Positions 25,709 through 35,295 are shown, counted from the first letter of the stretch. The stretch: DNA of 59,006 bases from an uncultured Clostridium sp. (GCA_947361355.1 CANAIR010000008.1:1-59006), one strand, 5' to 3'. Numbers and translations: made by a program. Notes: generated by a model from the letters alone, not told the origin.

Positions 25709-26098
25709 TTACCATACATATGCTAAAACTTCACCTGCAACGTTTTCTTTTCTAGCTTTTTTATCAGTCATTATTCCTTTAGATGTAGAAATAATAGCGA
25801 TACCTAAACCATTTAAAACTCTTGGTAATTCTTCAACATTTGCATATATTCTAAGACCTGGTTTACTAATTCTTTTTAATCCTTGTAATACTCTTGTCTT
25901 TCCTTCATATTTTAATGTAAGTCTGATAGTTTGACGAGTTGAATCTTGTAATATATCAGATGATTTTACAAATCCTTCTTCTACCAATATATCAGCTATT
26001 GCATTTTTAACTTTTGAATAAGGAATGTCAACTGTATCATGTCTTTGAGTGTTAGCATTTCTTATTCTTGTTAACATGTCTGAAATTGGATCATTCAT
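25709..26098 (-). CDS. rpsH: 30S ribosomal protein S8
   Basis: 129 residues. Starts [21 protein letters not shown]-terminal signature [27 protein letters not shown]. Binds 16S rRNA directly and in other bacteria represses the spc operon. GGAGG precedes the ATG. Confidence 0.97.
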   Translation of the reverse strand: MNDPISDMLTRIRNANTQRHDTVDIPYSKVKNAIADILVEEGFVKSSDILQDSTRQTIRLTLKYEGKTRVLQGLKRISKPGLRIYANVEELPRVLNGLGIAIISTSKGIMTDKKARKENVAGEVLAYVW

Positions 26099-26115
26099 TG
26101 ATTTTTACCTCCTTC

Positions 26116-26301
26116 TTACCAGCTTGCTTTTTTAACTCCTGGTATTTCTCCTTGATATGCTAATTTTCTAAAGCATAGACGGCATATTCCAAATTTTCTC
26201 ATGTATGAATGTGGTCTACCACATATTTTACATCTATTATAATATCTTGTGCTAAACTTAGGTTTTCTTTGTTGTTTAGCAATCATAGATTTTTTTGCCA
26301 T
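26116..26301 (-). CDS. rpsN: 30S ribosomal protein S14, zinc type
   Basis: 61 residues, type Z. The two CxxC pairs (CKICG and CRLCF), 12 residues apart, form a zinc ribbon, unlike the longer zinc-free S14. Start ATG 26301 ([10 protein letters not shown]) has AAGGAGG upstream; the longer frame to 26325 runs over that site. Confidence 0.96.
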   Translation of the reverse strand: MAKKSMIAKQQRKPKFSTRYYNRCKICGRPHSYMRKFGICRLCFRKLAYQGEIPGVKKASW

Positions 26302-26314
26302 GCTTAAGTCCTCC

Positions 26315-26851
26315 TTACTTTGCAAATGGTAAGCCTAGCATCTCTAGTAATGCTTTTGCTTCTTCGTCAGTTTTTGCAGTTGTTACAAAAATAACGTCCA
26401 TTCCTCTAACTTTATCTATTTTATCATATTCAATTTCAGGGAATATTAATTGTTCTTTAACACCCATTGAATAATTACCTCTTCCATCGAAAGATTTAGG
26501 ATTTAATCCTTTAAAATCTCTTACACGAGGAAGTGCTACGTTAAATAATTTAGTAGCAAAATCATACATTTTATCAGATCTTAATGTTACTTTACAACCA
26601 AGATCCATACCTTCTCTTACTTTAAAAGCAGCAATAGATTTTTTTGCTTTAGTAACAATTGGTTTTTGTCCCGCAATTGTTTCTAGATCTCTCATCGCAT
26701 TTTCTAAAGCTTTAGAATTTTCTTTTATATCAGAAACTCCCATATTTATAACTATTTTTTCTAATTTAGGTGCTTGCATAATTGATTTATACCCAAATTT
26801 TTCTTTTAATGCAGGAGCTATTTTTGCTTTATATTCTTCTTTAAGGTTCAT
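26315..26851 (-). CDS. rplE: 50S ribosomal protein L5
   Basis: 178 residues. Contacts 5S rRNA and the P-site tRNA. Family blocks: [74 protein letters not shown]. Standard spc order after rplX. Confidence 0.97.
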   Translation of the reverse strand: MNLKEEYKAKIAPALKEKFGYKSIMQAPKLEKIVINMGVSDIKENSKALENAMRDLETIAGQKPIVTKAKKSIAAFKVREGMDLGCKVTLRSDKMYDFATKLFNVALPRVRDFKGLNPKSFDGRGNYSMGVKEQLIFPEIEYDKIDKVRGMDVIFVTTAKTDEEAKALLEMLGLPFAK

Positions 26852-26865
26852 TTATTTTCCCCTCC

Positions 26866-27186
26866 TTACTTTACTTCTTCACATTTTTTACAAAATCTTT
26901 GTTTTGTTCCATCTTCTGAAACTTTTATTCCAAGTTTTACGCCTTTTTCACATTTTTCACAATAATAATTTACTTTTGATACATTTATATAGCCTTCTTT
27001 TTTTATTATTCCTGATTCTTGTCCTTGTTTTTTAGCTTTAACGTGCATTGTTCTTATATTTACATCTTTAACAAGTACTTTACCGTTTTTTCTATCTATT
27101 GCGATAATTTCACCTTTTTTACCTTTTTCAGAACCAGAGTTTACTATAACAGTATCGCCTTTTTTTAATTTTGTTTTAACTACCAC
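26866..27186 (-). CDS. rplX: 50S ribosomal protein L24 with C-terminal zinc-ribbon-like Cys pairs
   Basis: 106 residues from a GTG start (GGAGGTGA, 6 bases, GTG). The KOW motif is KKGDTVIVNSGSEKGKKGEI. The C-terminus carries two Cys pairs, YYCEKCEKG and RFCKKCEEVK, 20-odd residues apart, that probably bind zinc. Many bacterial L24 proteins lack these cysteines. Confidence 0.94.
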   Translation of the reverse strand: MVVKTKLKKGDTVIVNSGSEKGKKGEIIAIDRKNGKVLVKDVNIRTMHVKAKKQGQESGIIKKEGYINVSKVNYYCEKCEKGVKLGIKVSEDGTKQRFCKKCEEVK

Positions 27187-27205
27187 TTTCTTTCACCTCC
27201 GAAAT

Positions 27206-27574
27206 TTAAAGAACTTCTGGTGCTAGAGATATGATCTTCATGTAGTCTTTATCTCTTAGTTCTCTTGCTACTGGTCCAAAAATACGTGTACCCTTTGGTG
27301 TTTTATCATCTTTGATTATAACTGCAGCGTTTTCATCAAATCTTATATATGAACCATCGTCACGTCTTAGACCTCTTTTTGATCTAACTATAACAGCTTT
27401 AACAACATCACCTTTTTTTACAGACCCACCAGGTGCTGCTTTTTTAACAGAAGCAACTATAACATCGCCAATGTTTCCCCATTTTCTGTGATGTCCACCT
27501 AAAACACGGATACACATAATTTCTTTTGCACCTGTGTTATCTCCAACTTTTAATCTTGTTTGTTGTTGTATCAT
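27206..27574 (-). CDS. rplN: 50S ribosomal protein L14
   Basis: 122 residues, standard. Starts [20 protein letters not shown]; signature [23 protein letters not shown] and [26 protein letters not shown]. Contacts 16S rRNA across the subunit interface. GGAGG precedes the ATG. Confidence 0.97.
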   Translation of the reverse strand: MIQQQTRLKVGDNTGAKEIMCIRVLGGHHRKWGNIGDVIVASVKKAAPGGSVKKGDVVKAVIVRSKRGLRRDDGSYIRFDENAAVIIKDDKTPKGTRIFGPVARELRDKDYMKIISLAPEVL

Positions 27575-27606
27575 GGATTTGTCCTCCCTTCAAACTTACT
27601 AAATTA

Positions 27607-27861
27607 CTATTTAACTTTTTCCACAACTCTTACTAGTCTATATCTTTTATCTTTGCTTAGTGGTCTAGTTTCCATTACTTCTACAATGTCTCCAATGTTG
27701 CATACATTTTCTTCATCGTGAGCCTTAATTTTTAAAGTTTTATTTACAATTTTTCCATAAAGTGGATCTTTTGTTTTAGTGTCAATTCTAACAACAATAG
27801 TTTTATCCATTTTATTGCTTACAACTTTACCTTGTTTAACTTTTCTCAAATTTCTTTCCAT
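27607..27861 (-). CDS. rpsQ: 30S ribosomal protein S17
   Basis: 84 residues, OB-fold. Family blocks [53 protein letters not shown]. Standard position between rpmC and rplN. Confidence 0.97.
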   Translation of the reverse strand: MERNLRKVKQGKVVSNKMDKTIVVRIDTKTKDPLYGKIVNKTLKIKAHDEENVCNIGDIVEVMETRPLSKDKRYRLVRVVEKVK

Positions 27862-27883
27862 GTATTTTAATCCTCCTTTACCA

Positions 27884-28084
27884 CTAATTATTTGCTTTCT
27901 TAGTTATTTCTGTATTTACTCTTGCTATATTTTTCTTAACTAATTTTATTTTTTTAGGGTTGTCAAGACCATTAAGTGCATGTTGAAATCTTAATTTAAA
28001 TAGTTCTTGCTTTAATTCTTTTAATTCTTTTTGTAAATCTTCAACTGACATATTTACGTATTCATTCATTTTACTAGATTTCAT
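27884..28084 (-). CDS. rpmC: 50S ribosomal protein L29
   Basis: 66 residues, a helical hairpin near the peptide exit tunnel. Family pattern [24 protein letters not shown] followed by [26 protein letters not shown] precedes the ATG, which lies 3 bases after the rplP stop. Confidence 0.96.
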   Translation of the reverse strand: MKSSKMNEYVNMSVEDLQKELKELKQELFKLRFQHALNGLDNPKKIKLVKKNIARVNTEITKKANN

Positions 28085-28087
28085 TTG

Positions 28088-28537
28088 CTACTCCCCCTTC
28101 TCTTCCTTTGCATTTTCAGCTGCTTCTTGTTCAGCCTTACTTACTATTTTACATTTTATAGGAAGTTTATGTATTGCTTTTTTCAAAGCTTCTTTACTTG
28201 TTGCTTCACTAAGACCAGTTATTTCAAATAATATTCTTCCTGGTTTTACAACTGCAACAAAGTATTCTGGATTACCTTTACCAGAACCCATACGAGTTTC
28301 TGCTGGTTTTTTAGTTATTGGTTTATCTGGAAATATTTTAATCCAAGTTTTACCAACTTTTTTAGTATATCTTGATAAAGTTACCCTTACAGATTCAATT
28401 TGGTTAGCAGTTATCCATGCTGGTTCTAAAGCTTGTATTCCATAATCTCCATCTACTACTCTATTACCTCTCATAGCTCTACCTTTGTTTGAACCTTTTT
28501 GTACTTTTCTAAATTTTGTTCTTTTTGGTGACAACAT
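28088..28537 (-). CDS. rplP: 50S ribosomal protein L16
   Basis: 149 residues. Starts [19 protein letters not shown]; signature [42 protein letters not shown]. Near the A site and peptidyl-transferase centre. The acidic C-terminal tail ([14 protein letters not shown]) is a little longer than usual. It starts 2 bases after rpsC. Confidence 0.97.
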   Translation of the reverse strand: MLSPKRTKFRKVQKGSNKGRAMRGNRVVDGDYGIQALEPAWITANQIESVRVTLSRYTKKVGKTWIKIFPDKPITKKPAETRMGSGKGNPEYFVAVVKPGRILFEITGLSEATSKEALKKAIHKLPIKCKIVSKAEQEAAENAKEEKGE

Positions 28538-28539
28538 TT

Positions 28540-29196
28540 TTAGTTACCTCCTTTTACATCTTTTTTAGCAGGAAGTACATCACCTTTATATATCCAAACT
28601 TTAACACCTATAATTCCATATGTAGTTTTTGCTTCAGCAAAACCATAATCAATATCTGCTCTTAAAGTTTGTAAAGGTATTGTACCATCACTATATGATT
28701 CAGTTCTTGCAATTTCTGCACCACCTAAACGTCCTGATACTGCAGTTTTTATTCCTAAAGCTCCTGCTTTCATTGTTTTTTGCATTGATTGTTTCATAGC
28801 TTTTCTAAATGAAATTCTTTTTTCAAGTTGAATAGCTATATTTTCTGCTACTAATTGTGCAGCTAAATCTATATCTTTTATTTCTACTATATTTAAAGAT
28901 ACTTCTTTACCTACCATTTTATTTAATTTAACTCTTAGTTCTTCTATTGCAGCTCCGCCTTTACCTATTATCATACCAGGTTTTGCAGTATAGATATCAA
29001 CTAAGACTTTATTTCCTTTTCTAGAAATATCTAACTTATTTATTCCTGCTGGTTTAAGTAAGTCTTTTAAATATTTTCTAATTTTGTAATCTTCTACTAA
29101 ATTATCAGAATAATCTTTTTTATTTGCATACCAAGTTGATGACCAATCTTTAATTATTCCAACTCTTAGACCATGTGGATTAACTTTTTGACCCAT
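28540..29196 (-). CDS. rpsC: 30S ribosomal protein S3
   Basis: 218 residues. Starts [15 protein letters not shown]; the KH domain has [15 protein letters not shown]; the C-terminal part has [39 protein letters not shown]. Lines the mRNA entry channel. GGAGG precedes the ATG. Confidence 0.97.
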   Translation of the reverse strand: MGQKVNPHGLRVGIIKDWSSTWYANKKDYSDNLVEDYKIRKYLKDLLKPAGINKLDISRKGNKVLVDIYTAKPGMIIGKGGAAIEELRVKLNKMVGKEVSLNIVEIKDIDLAAQLVAENIAIQLEKRISFRKAMKQSMQKTMKAGALGIKTAVSGRLGGAEIARTESYSDGTIPLQTLRADIDYGFAEAKTTYGIIGVKVWIYKGDVLPAKKDVKGGN

Positions 29197-29218
29197 TTTA
29201 AACTTACCTCCTTAATTT

Positions 29219-29560
29219 TTAAGCTTCTTTTAACACAACTGTTATGTGACTTGTTCTTTTTCTTATTCTATTTGCACTACCCTTTGCTCTTGGCATAATT
29301 CTTTTCATAGTTGGCCCTTGGTTAGCAAATATTTCACTAACATATAATTTTGTTTCATCCATATGATGATTATTTACAGCATTTGCAGCAGCTGATTTTA
29401 CTAATTTTTCAACTACAGGTGCAGCAGCTTTGTTAGTGTATTTTAATGTAGCTATTGCTTCATTTACTTTTTTGCCTCTAATTAAATCTATAACAATTTT
29501 TACTTTTCTTGCACTTATTCTTGCATGACGTAATTCTGCTTTTGCTATTTTCTCTTCCAT
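29219..29560 (-). CDS. rplV: 50S ribosomal protein L22
   Basis: 113 residues. Signature [27 protein letters not shown] and the tunnel loop [30 protein letters not shown], where macrolide-resistance changes arise in other species; nothing unusual seen here. Confidence 0.97.
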   Translation of the reverse strand: MEEKIAKAELRHARISARKVKIVIDLIRGKKVNEAIATLKYTNKAAAPVVEKLVKSAAANAVNNHHMDETKLYVSEIFANQGPTMKRIMPRAKGSANRIRKRTSHITVVLKEA

Positions 29561-29583
29561 TTTAAGGCTCCTCCTTTTTTAGT

Positions 29584-29865
29584 TTATTTTTTTAATTTTG
29601 ATTTTTTATCTCCTGCGTGTCCTCTGAAAAGTCTTGTAGGAGCAAATTCTCCTAATTTATGTCCTATCATTTCTTCAGTAATATATACTGGAACATGTTT
29701 TCTACCATCATGTACTGCTATTGTATGACCAATCATTTGAGGATATATTGTAGACCTTCTTGACCAAGTTTTTAAAGCTTCTTTTTTATCTTCAGCATTT
29801 AATTTTTCTACTCTTGCAAGTAATCTTTCATCTACGTAAGGTCCTTTTTTAAGCGATCTTGACAT
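29584..29865 (-). CDS. rpsS: 30S ribosomal protein S19
   Basis: 93 residues. Starts [16 protein letters not shown]; signature [46 protein letters not shown]. Head of the 30S subunit, with S13. GGAGGG precedes the ATG. Confidence 0.97.
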   Translation of the reverse strand: MSRSLKKGPYVDERLLARVEKLNAEDKKEALKTWSRRSTIYPQMIGHTIAVHDGRKHVPVYITEEMIGHKLGEFAPTRLFRGHAGDKKSKLKK

Positions 29866-29885
29866 ATTCTATCCCTCCAATATTT

Positions 29886-30719
29886 CTATTTTTTATTTCT
29901 TCTTTTAACAATATATTTGTCTGTTCTATGGTTACTTTTTCTAGTTTTATAACCAAGTGCTGGTTTACCCCAAGGAGTACGCGGACCAGTGTGTCCAACT
30001 GGTGCTCTACCTTCACCACCACCATGTGGGTGATCTACAGGGTTCATAACACTACCTCTTACAGTAGGTCTAATTCCCATATGTCTAGTTTTACCAGCTT
30101 TACCTATTTTTACATTTTCATGGTCTAAATTACCAACTTGACCAATACATGCTCTACAATCAACAAGTATAAGTCTCATTTCTCCAGAAGGCATTCTTAC
30201 ATGTGCATATTTTCCTTCTTTTGCCATAAGTTGTGCTGACATACCTGCACTTCTTACAAATTGTGCACCCTTACCTTTGTGTAGTTCAATGTTATATATC
30301 ATTGTACCTACTGGTATAGATTTTATTGGCATACAGTTTCCTGGTTTTATATCTGCTTTTTCTGCTGATATTACTTTGTCACCATCTTTTAAATTTAATG
30401 GAGCTATAATATATGCTCTTTCACCATCTTCATATTCGATTAAAGCTATATTTGAAGTTCTGTTTGGATCATACTCAATTCCTATTACAGTAGCTTCCAT
30501 ATCTACTTTATTTCTTTTAAAATCAATTATTCTATATTTTCTTCTGCTTCCACCACCATGATGTCTTACAGTTATTTTACCAGTATTATTTCTTCCAGCA
30601 TTTTTCTTTAATTTTGTTAATAATTTCTTTTCTGGTTCAAACTTTGTTAATTCTTCGTTTGTTAAAACTGTCATATTTCTAAGTGATGGAGTAACAGGTT
30701 TAAATGATTTTATTCCCAT
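29886..30719 (-). CDS. rplB: 50S ribosomal protein L2
   Basis: 277 residues, standard. Blocks [22 protein letters not shown] and [21 protein letters not shown], the latter holding the histidine near the peptidyl-transferase centre. Starts [22 protein letters not shown] precedes the ATG. Confidence 0.98.
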   Translation of the reverse strand: MGIKSFKPVTPSLRNMTVLTNEELTKFEPEKKLLTKLKKNAGRNNTGKITVRHHGGGSRRKYRIIDFKRNKVDMEATVIGIEYDPNRTSNIALIEYEDGERAYIIAPLNLKDGDKVISAEKADIKPGNCMPIKSIPVGTMIYNIELHKGKGAQFVRSAGMSAQLMAKEGKYAHVRMPSGEMRLILVDCRACIGQVGNLDHENVKIGKAGKTRHMGIRPTVRGSVMNPVDHPHGGGEGRAPVGHTGPRTPWGKPALGYKTRKSNHRTDKYIVKRRNKK

Positions 30720-30735
30720 TTTTATTCCCTCCTAG

Positions 30736-31095
30736 TTAGTTTGCAAAAGCTGAACTAATTTCTTCTATTTCAGTTTTGTATTTTCTGTTTGATTTTACTT
30801 CTTTTCCACCTTTAGCAAGATATTTTTCATCTGCTGGGTTTGTATCAATTTGTACGATAGCTTTTTTCCAAGCTTTTGTTAACCCTTGGTGTACTCCAAC
30901 TCTTTTTTTCTTACCATCATATCTCATTGTGTTAACTTTTAATACTTTAACACTAAATAATTCTTCAACAGCCTTTTTAATATCAACTTTAGTTGCATTA
31001 ACAGCTACTTCAAAAGTATATTTACCTTCAGCTATTCCAGCGTAAGATTTTTCTGTCATTATAGGTTTTATGATTATATCTTCAGCGTGTTTCAT
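30736..31095 (-). CDS. rplW: 50S ribosomal protein L23
   Basis: 119 residues against about 95 in Bacillus. Signature IIKPIMTEKSYAGIAEGKYTFEVAVNATKVDIKKAVEELFSVKV; docking site of trigger factor and SRP at the tunnel exit. The C-terminus is extended by about 20 residues (VKSNRKYKTEIEEISSAFAN). It lies 1 base after rplD. Confidence 0.96.
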   Translation of the reverse strand: MKHAEDIIIKPIMTEKSYAGIAEGKYTFEVAVNATKVDIKKAVEELFSVKVLKVNTMRYDGKKKRVGVHQGLTKAWKKAIVQIDTNPADEKYLAKGGKEVKSNRKYKTEIEEISSAFAN

Positions 31096-31096
31096 T

Positions 31097-31717
31097 TTAT
31101 GCGTACACCTCCTCTAATTTTTTAACTGCTTCTTGTGTTACAACTAAACTATCATATTTTAATAAATCAAATACATTTATTGTATTTACTAAAGTTGTTT
31201 TCACATTTGCAATGTTTCTAGCTGATGCTTGAACATTTAAGTTTTTCTCTTCTAACATTACTAAAGCTTTATTAACTTTTAAGTTATTTAAAACCTCAAT
31301 CATGTTTTTAGTTTTTATTTCTTTTAATTCTATTTTATCTAGTACAATCATGTTTCCTTCTTGTACTTTAGAAGTTAAAACAGATTTTAATGCAAGTTGT
31401 CTCATTTTTTTAGGAATTGCATATTTATATGATCTAGGCTTTGGACCTAAAGCAATACCACCTTTTATCCATTGTGGAGCTCTAATGCTTCCTTGTCTTG
31501 CTCTACCTGTTCCTTTTTGTCTCCATGGTTTTCTTCCACCACCACGAACTTCAGCTCTAGTTTTAGTAGATTGAGTTCCTTGTCTTTGATTTGCTAAGTA
31601 ATTAACTAATGCACTATGTACTACAACATCATTAACTTCTACTCCAAATACTGTTTCGTTTAACTCAATATCTCCTACTTTTTTACCTTTTTGATTTAAA
31701 ACATCTACTTTAAGCAT
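31097..31717 (-). CDS. rplD: 50S ribosomal protein L4
   Basis: 206 residues. Signature TRAEVRGGGRKPWRQKGTGRARQGSIRAPQWIKGG in the tunnel loop, and a typical LNVQASARNIANVKT C-terminal part. In E. coli L4 represses the S10 operon; no matching leader structure was recognised here. GGAGG precedes the ATG. Confidence 0.97.
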   Translation of the reverse strand: MLKVDVLNQKGKKVGDIELNETVFGVEVNDVVVHSALVNYLANQRQGTQSTKTRAEVRGGGRKPWRQKGTGRARQGSIRAPQWIKGGIALGPKPRSYKYAIPKKMRQLALKSVLTSKVQEGNMIVLDKIELKEIKTKNMIEVLNNLKVNKALVMLEEKNLNVQASARNIANVKTTLVNTINVFDLLKYDSLVVTQEAVKKLEEVYA

Positions 31718-31741
31718 TTTTTATCCTCCTTCCCTTTTCTC

Positions 31742-32368
31742 TTACTTTACACTTTTTTTAACTTTAACGATTGAATTTTTAGCTCCTGGTATAGAACCTT
31801 TAACTAAAATAACGTTTTTATCTAAGTCTACTTTTACTACTTCTAAGTTAAGTATTGAAGATGTTACACTTCCCATATGTCCTGGAAGTTTTTTACCTTT
31901 AAATACTCTACCTGGAGTAGATGTAGCACCCATTGAACCTGGTCTTCTATGATACATAGAACCATGACTCATTGGACCTCTATGTTGTCCATGTCTTTTA
32001 ATATTACCTTGGAATCCTTTACCTTTTGAAGTTCCTTGTACATCAACTCTATCGTTTGTATCAAAAGCTTCAACTGTAATTTTACTTCCTATTTCATATT
32101 CATCTACATTTTCAACTTTGATTTCTTTTAGGTGTCTTTGTACTTCTACACCTGCTTTTTCAAATATACCTTTTCTTGGTTTATTTACATTTTTTTCTTT
32201 GATTTCTCCAAAAGCTACTACAATTGCATTGTATCCTTCTTTATCAACAGTTTTTTTAGCTACTACTGTTAAAGGTTTTGCTTCTACAACTGTAACTGGT
32301 ATTGCTAAACCATCTTCAGAGAAAATTTGTGTCATTCCAATTTTTTTACCGTAAATTTCTTTTACCAT
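31742..32368 (-). CDS. rplC: 50S ribosomal protein L3
   Basis: 208 residues. Starts [20 protein letters not shown]; signature [35 protein letters not shown] near the peptidyl-transferase centre. Preceded by a 114-base structured gap after rpsJ. GGGAGG precedes the ATG. Confidence 0.97.
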   Translation of the reverse strand: MVKEIYGKKIGMTQIFSEDGLAIPVTVVEAKPLTVVAKKTVDKEGYNAIVVAFGEIKEKNVNKPRKGIFEKAGVEVQRHLKEIKVENVDEYEIGSKITVEAFDTNDRVDVQGTSKGKGFQGNIKRHGQHRGPMSHGSMYHRRPGSMGATSTPGRVFKGKKLPGHMGSVTSSILNLEVVKVDLDKNVILVKGSIPGAKNSIVKVKKSVK

Positions 32369-32369
32369 T

Positions 32370-32482
32370 TTTGTTTCCTCCCTTTAATAATTTTTAAACT
32401 TTGCTTTGCATTTTGAATTTTTAGTATAGGGTACGCTCTTGCCTTATTTTAAGGATAGCTACTAAAATTCTTGTAGTTTAAA
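32370..32482 (-). promoter_or_regulatory. Structured rpsJ-rplC intergenic RNA
   Basis: The 114-base gap is the longest within the cluster. On the minus strand AATTTTAGTA and TACTAAAAATT form outer arms around CCTTA/TAAGG and GC-rich inner pieces (GGCAAGAGCG). It has no U-tract, so it is not a plain terminator. A cis-regulatory or processing element is possible. Confidence 0.4.
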
Positions 32483-32800
32483 TTATAATTTAACTTCGAT
32501 ATCTACACCAGCTGGCATATCTATTGACATTAAAGCATCAACAGTAGCTTGGTTTGGTGCTAATACATCGATAACTCTTTTATGAGTTCTCATTTCAAAT
32601 TGTTCTCTTGAATCTTTGTGTTTATGTGGAGAACGTAATATTGTAATAATTTCTTTTCTTGTTGGTAGTGGAATTGGACCTGAAACTTCAGAACCTGTTT
32701 TTTTAGCCACTTCAACTATCTTTGCAGCTGCTTGCTCTAGCACTACATGATCATAAGCTTTTAATCTTATTCTCATTTTTTTTGACTCTACTTTTGCCAT
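32483..32800 (-). CDS. rpsJ: 30S ribosomal protein S10
   Basis: 105 residues, first gene of the cluster. Signature [62 protein letters not shown]. Also the NusE subunit of transcription antitermination complexes. AAGGAG precedes the ATG. Confidence 0.97.
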   Translation of the reverse strand: MAKVESKKMRIRLKAYDHVVLEQAAAKIVEVAKKTGSEVSGPIPLPTRKEIITILRSPHKHKDSREQFEMRTHKRVIDVLAPNQATVDALMSIDMPAGVDIEVKL

Positions 32801-33030
32801 ATGTAAAACACTCCTTTTCTATAATCTACTGGCGAAGCAAGTTTTACACTACCCCGTGTGTTTCATATTTTACATATATAAAAACCAAATCAAAATTAAC
32901 ATATTTTGTACGTAATTTAAATTTGGCAAATACATAGTATTATACTTGCCGCCTGATTTTAAATCAGACATGCTCCATAAGAGTTCCCTACTTCTATGAG
33001 TAGCCACATCTTACTTCAACGCAAATCATA
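32801..33030 (-). promoter_or_regulatory. Long structured 5' leader of the ribosomal cluster
   Basis: About 220 untranslated bases separate the promoter from rpsJ. Stems seen on the minus strand include CTCATAGAA-type arms around 32970-33000 and CTGATTT/AAATCAG near 32951-32970, followed by AT-rich spacer and a CACACGGGG segment. Firmicute r-protein clusters often have autoregulatory leaders; the ligand here is unknown. Confidence 0.4.
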
Positions 33031-33033
33031 TAT

Positions 33034-33062
33034 ATTATAAAACAATTTAATAGAAAAAGCAA
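33034..33062 (-). promoter_or_regulatory. Sigma-A promoter of the S10/spc cluster
   Basis: Minus-strand TTGCTT (33057-33062), 17 bases, TATAAT (33034-33039). Confidence 0.75.
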
Positions 33063-33177
33063 GTGTTTTGTATAAATTTCTTTGAAAAATTAGTACTTTC
33101 TAGCAATTTTGTAATATTATCGTAATATTACGACTATATTCTTTAATTTTATGCATTATTTTTATATTATTTTTGAC

Positions 33178-33221
33178 ATAAAAATAGCAATGTAATAAAA
33201 GATTTACTACACTGCTATTTA
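33178..33221 (-). terminator. Terminator of thyX
   Basis: Minus-strand AATAGCAGTGTAGTAA against TTACATTGCTATT, followed by TTTATG. Confidence 0.7.
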
Positions 33222-33255
33222 TTATAACTTAACTTATATTTTTTAATTTACTTTT

Positions 33256-34407
33256 TTATATACATCTTGACATTGCCTCTTTACCACCAAATATACATGG
33301 AGAATCACACTTCCACCCTGGGAAAGTACACCGTGAGCCTTTAGAATATGGTAATAAATAATCGTAAAGTCTCTGATTTTTGCATTTTGATAATTCTTCT
33401 AAATATCTTTTCATAGTTACCTGCGTCTGTTGCATAATTTCTAACTGTGCACATCCACATAAACGTTCTGTGCATTTAAGCACAAAGTTTTCAATAGTTC
33501 CTCTCTCATTAACATGTACTAACATTCCCTGTGGAAAATATTTCTCTAATGAAGAAATGTCTTTTAACCACTGTTCTTCTAACTCTGTATTCCTAATGAT
33601 TGGTGGTATATAATACTGAGGAGTCTCAAGTAATGTCATTTCATAACTTAAAGTTCTATGCCTTTGTGCTTGTGCCAATTGTGCAAAACTAGCTAAGTAA
33701 TTAATAGAATAATTCTCACCGAACTCTTCATCTCTTACCTTATTTTTAGCAAACATAGAAAAGCTACGATTTTTCAAACTTGAATTCAATCCGTCTACTT
33801 CTAAATTAGGCATTTCATACAAGAATTCTTTAAATACTTCTCTAAGTTTAAAAGAGAATTCATCATACCCTTCATTAGAAATATAATCCCTTGCCCAACT
33901 TATTATATAATTAAGTTGTTCAAAGTTAACTGTATATTCCATTATTGTTGCAGGTGTAAACACACTAATAAGGTATCTAGCATTTTCCTGCGCAAGTTTT
34001 TGTGCTCTTTTTTCATCAAATTTAGGATACTTTAAAAGTATTTGTTCTTTATATATTTCTATCCATTTTTCATATAACTTTTTCTCTTCAACAGATGGTT
34101 CCATACGTGTATATCTTGCAGATTTTTCAGATGTATTATACACCTTTTCATTATTTAAAATCATTGCAAGAATTTTAGGAATTCCTTCAAAACACAAGTT
34201 GTATGTTGGATGTCCAAATACACTATGGTGACCTGAGGCTATATTATTTTTAGCTCTTCTTAGCGTTTTTTCTACTGGTTCATTAAATAGAGTTTCAACT
34301 GTATCAGGTAAATAACAAATACCTGCTGATTTTCCTGAAAAATCAACTGCCTCTTCTTTTGGTAAAAAATATCCTGCTTTTGTTGATGCAATTACACTAA
34401 TTTTCAT
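33256..34407 (-). CDS. thyX: Double-length ThyX-like flavin-dependent thymidylate synthase
   Basis: 383 residues against 210-260 for usual ThyX. It appears to hold two ThyX-like lobes. Lobe 1 (1-200) has GHHSVFGHPTYNLCFEGI, lacks RHR (NNEK at 85-88 in its place) but keeps the nucleotide-site SARYT (96-100) and ENARYLISVFT. Lobe 2 (about 230-383) has AQRHRTLSYEM with RHR at 249-251, then QYYIPP, and lacks the SxRY motif (Leu where RHR-x7-S expects Ser). The C-terminus has a Cys-rich GSRCTFPGWKCDSPC. ThyX makes dTMP from dUMP with FAD and methylenetetrahydrofolate at subunit interfaces. AAAGGAG precedes the start. Confidence 0.8.
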   Translation of the reverse strand: MKISVIASTKAGYFLPKEEAVDFSGKSAGICYLPDTVETLFNEPVEKTLRRAKNNIASGHHSVFGHPTYNLCFEGIPKILAMILNNEKVYNTSEKSARYTRMEPSVEEKKLYEKWIEIYKEQILLKYPKFDEKRAQKLAQENARYLISVFTPATIMEYTVNFEQLNYIISWARDYISNEGYDEFSFKLREVFKEFLYEMPNLEVDGLNSSLKNRSFSMFAKNKVRDEEFGENYSINYLASFAQLAQAQRHRTLSYEMTLLETPQYYIPPIIRNTELEEQWLKDISSLEKYFPQGMLVHVNERGTIENFVLKCTERLCGCAQLEIMQQTQVTMKRYLEELSKCKNQRLYDYLLPYSKGSRCTFPGWKCDSPCIFGGKEAMSRCI

Positions 34408-34535
34408 GCCATTAAATCTCCTTTCAAAGAAATATCAATTTGCATTTTCATTAATAGTTACTAACATAAAAATATATTATATCTTCAAGTTTCAAATTCT
34501 GACATATTAATGTCTCCTTTCATAATTTTTTCTGC

Positions 34536-34564
34536 ATTATATAATACCAAAATTTAATTGTCAA
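34536..34564 (-). promoter_or_regulatory. Consensus sigma-A promoter of thyX
   Basis: Minus-strand TTGACA (34559-34564), 17 bases, TATAAT (34536-34541). About 120 bases of leader follow, including a six-codon ORF (MSEFET) with AAAGGAG. Confidence 0.85.
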
Positions 34565-34622
34565 CAATCGTTTTACATAACATTTGAATTTGCTTAAATT
34601 TGCTCTTTTTGCGTATTTTAGC

Positions 34623-34651
34623 TTGACTTTATTTTTCCATATATATATAAT
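34623..34651 (+). promoter_or_regulatory. Sigma-A promoter of the thymidylate-kinase-like gene
   Basis: TTGACT (34623-34628), 17 bases, TATAAT (34646-34651). Divergent from the thyX promoter, about 60 bases apart. Confidence 0.8.
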
Positions 34652-34704
34652 TTAGAAAAGGGTATTTTACTTTACAAAATTATATGAAAGAAAGGGGAAA
34701 ACAA

Positions 34705-35277
34705 ATGGCTAACTCAAAAATAATAATAGTTGAAGGTCCTCAAGGAACTGGAAAAACTACAATCACTGACTTTATACGTTTTTCACTTAATTATACTAAT
34801 TTATACAGACTATGTGGTACAAGTGATATTACTCCTGCTGGATTAAAAAAAGCAACAATAATGTATGAAAATTTATTAACTTATATTAAAAGTTTAGAAA
34901 ACCAAAGTATTAATCTGTTATTTGATAGAACTTTTTTTACAGAAGAAGTATATTGTAGATTAGGTTTAAAACAATATTCATTTACAAAAGAATTCAATAG
35001 ACTTGCTTCACATTTAAATAACATGGATTTTGATATTTATTATATTAACTTATATTTAAAAAATATTTTCTTATTTGAAAAAAGATTAAAAAGAGAAGGA
35101 AAAGTAGCTCCTGATTACTTAAATTTTTCTACTGACAATAGTATTAGGCAACAAAATTGTTATTTACAACTTGCTGAAGAAATAAAAGAAAACTATAAAA
35201 ACATTAAAGTATATAATGTTTCAAATGATGATTCCTTAGATGATATAAAAGAAAAAATTTCTAACATATTGTTTTAG
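34705..35277 (+). CDS. Thymidylate-kinase-like / deoxynucleoside-kinase-like P-loop protein
   Basis: 190 residues. Walker A is EGPQGTGKTTI. LLFDRTFFTEEVYCR matches the D-R-hhhS/T block of dTMP and deoxynucleoside kinases; DIYYINLYLKN and FEKRLKREGKVAPDY resemble the LID region. The canonical dTMP-kinase DRY motif is not exact, so the substrate is uncertain. Start ATG 34705 follows AAAGGGG; the ATG at 34684 has no site. Divergent from thyX, so a shared role in dTMP supply is plausible. Confidence 0.65.
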   Translation: MANSKIIIVEGPQGTGKTTITDFIRFSLNYTNLYRLCGTSDITPAGLKKATIMYENLLTYIKSLENQSINLLFDRTFFTEEVYCRLGLKQYSFTKEFNRLASHLNNMDFDIYYINLYLKNIFLFEKRLKREGKVAPDYLNFSTDNSIRQQNCYLQLAEEIKENYKNIKVYNVSNDDSLDDIKEKISNILF

Positions 35278-35295
35278 CATATTAAGTAATTAAAT

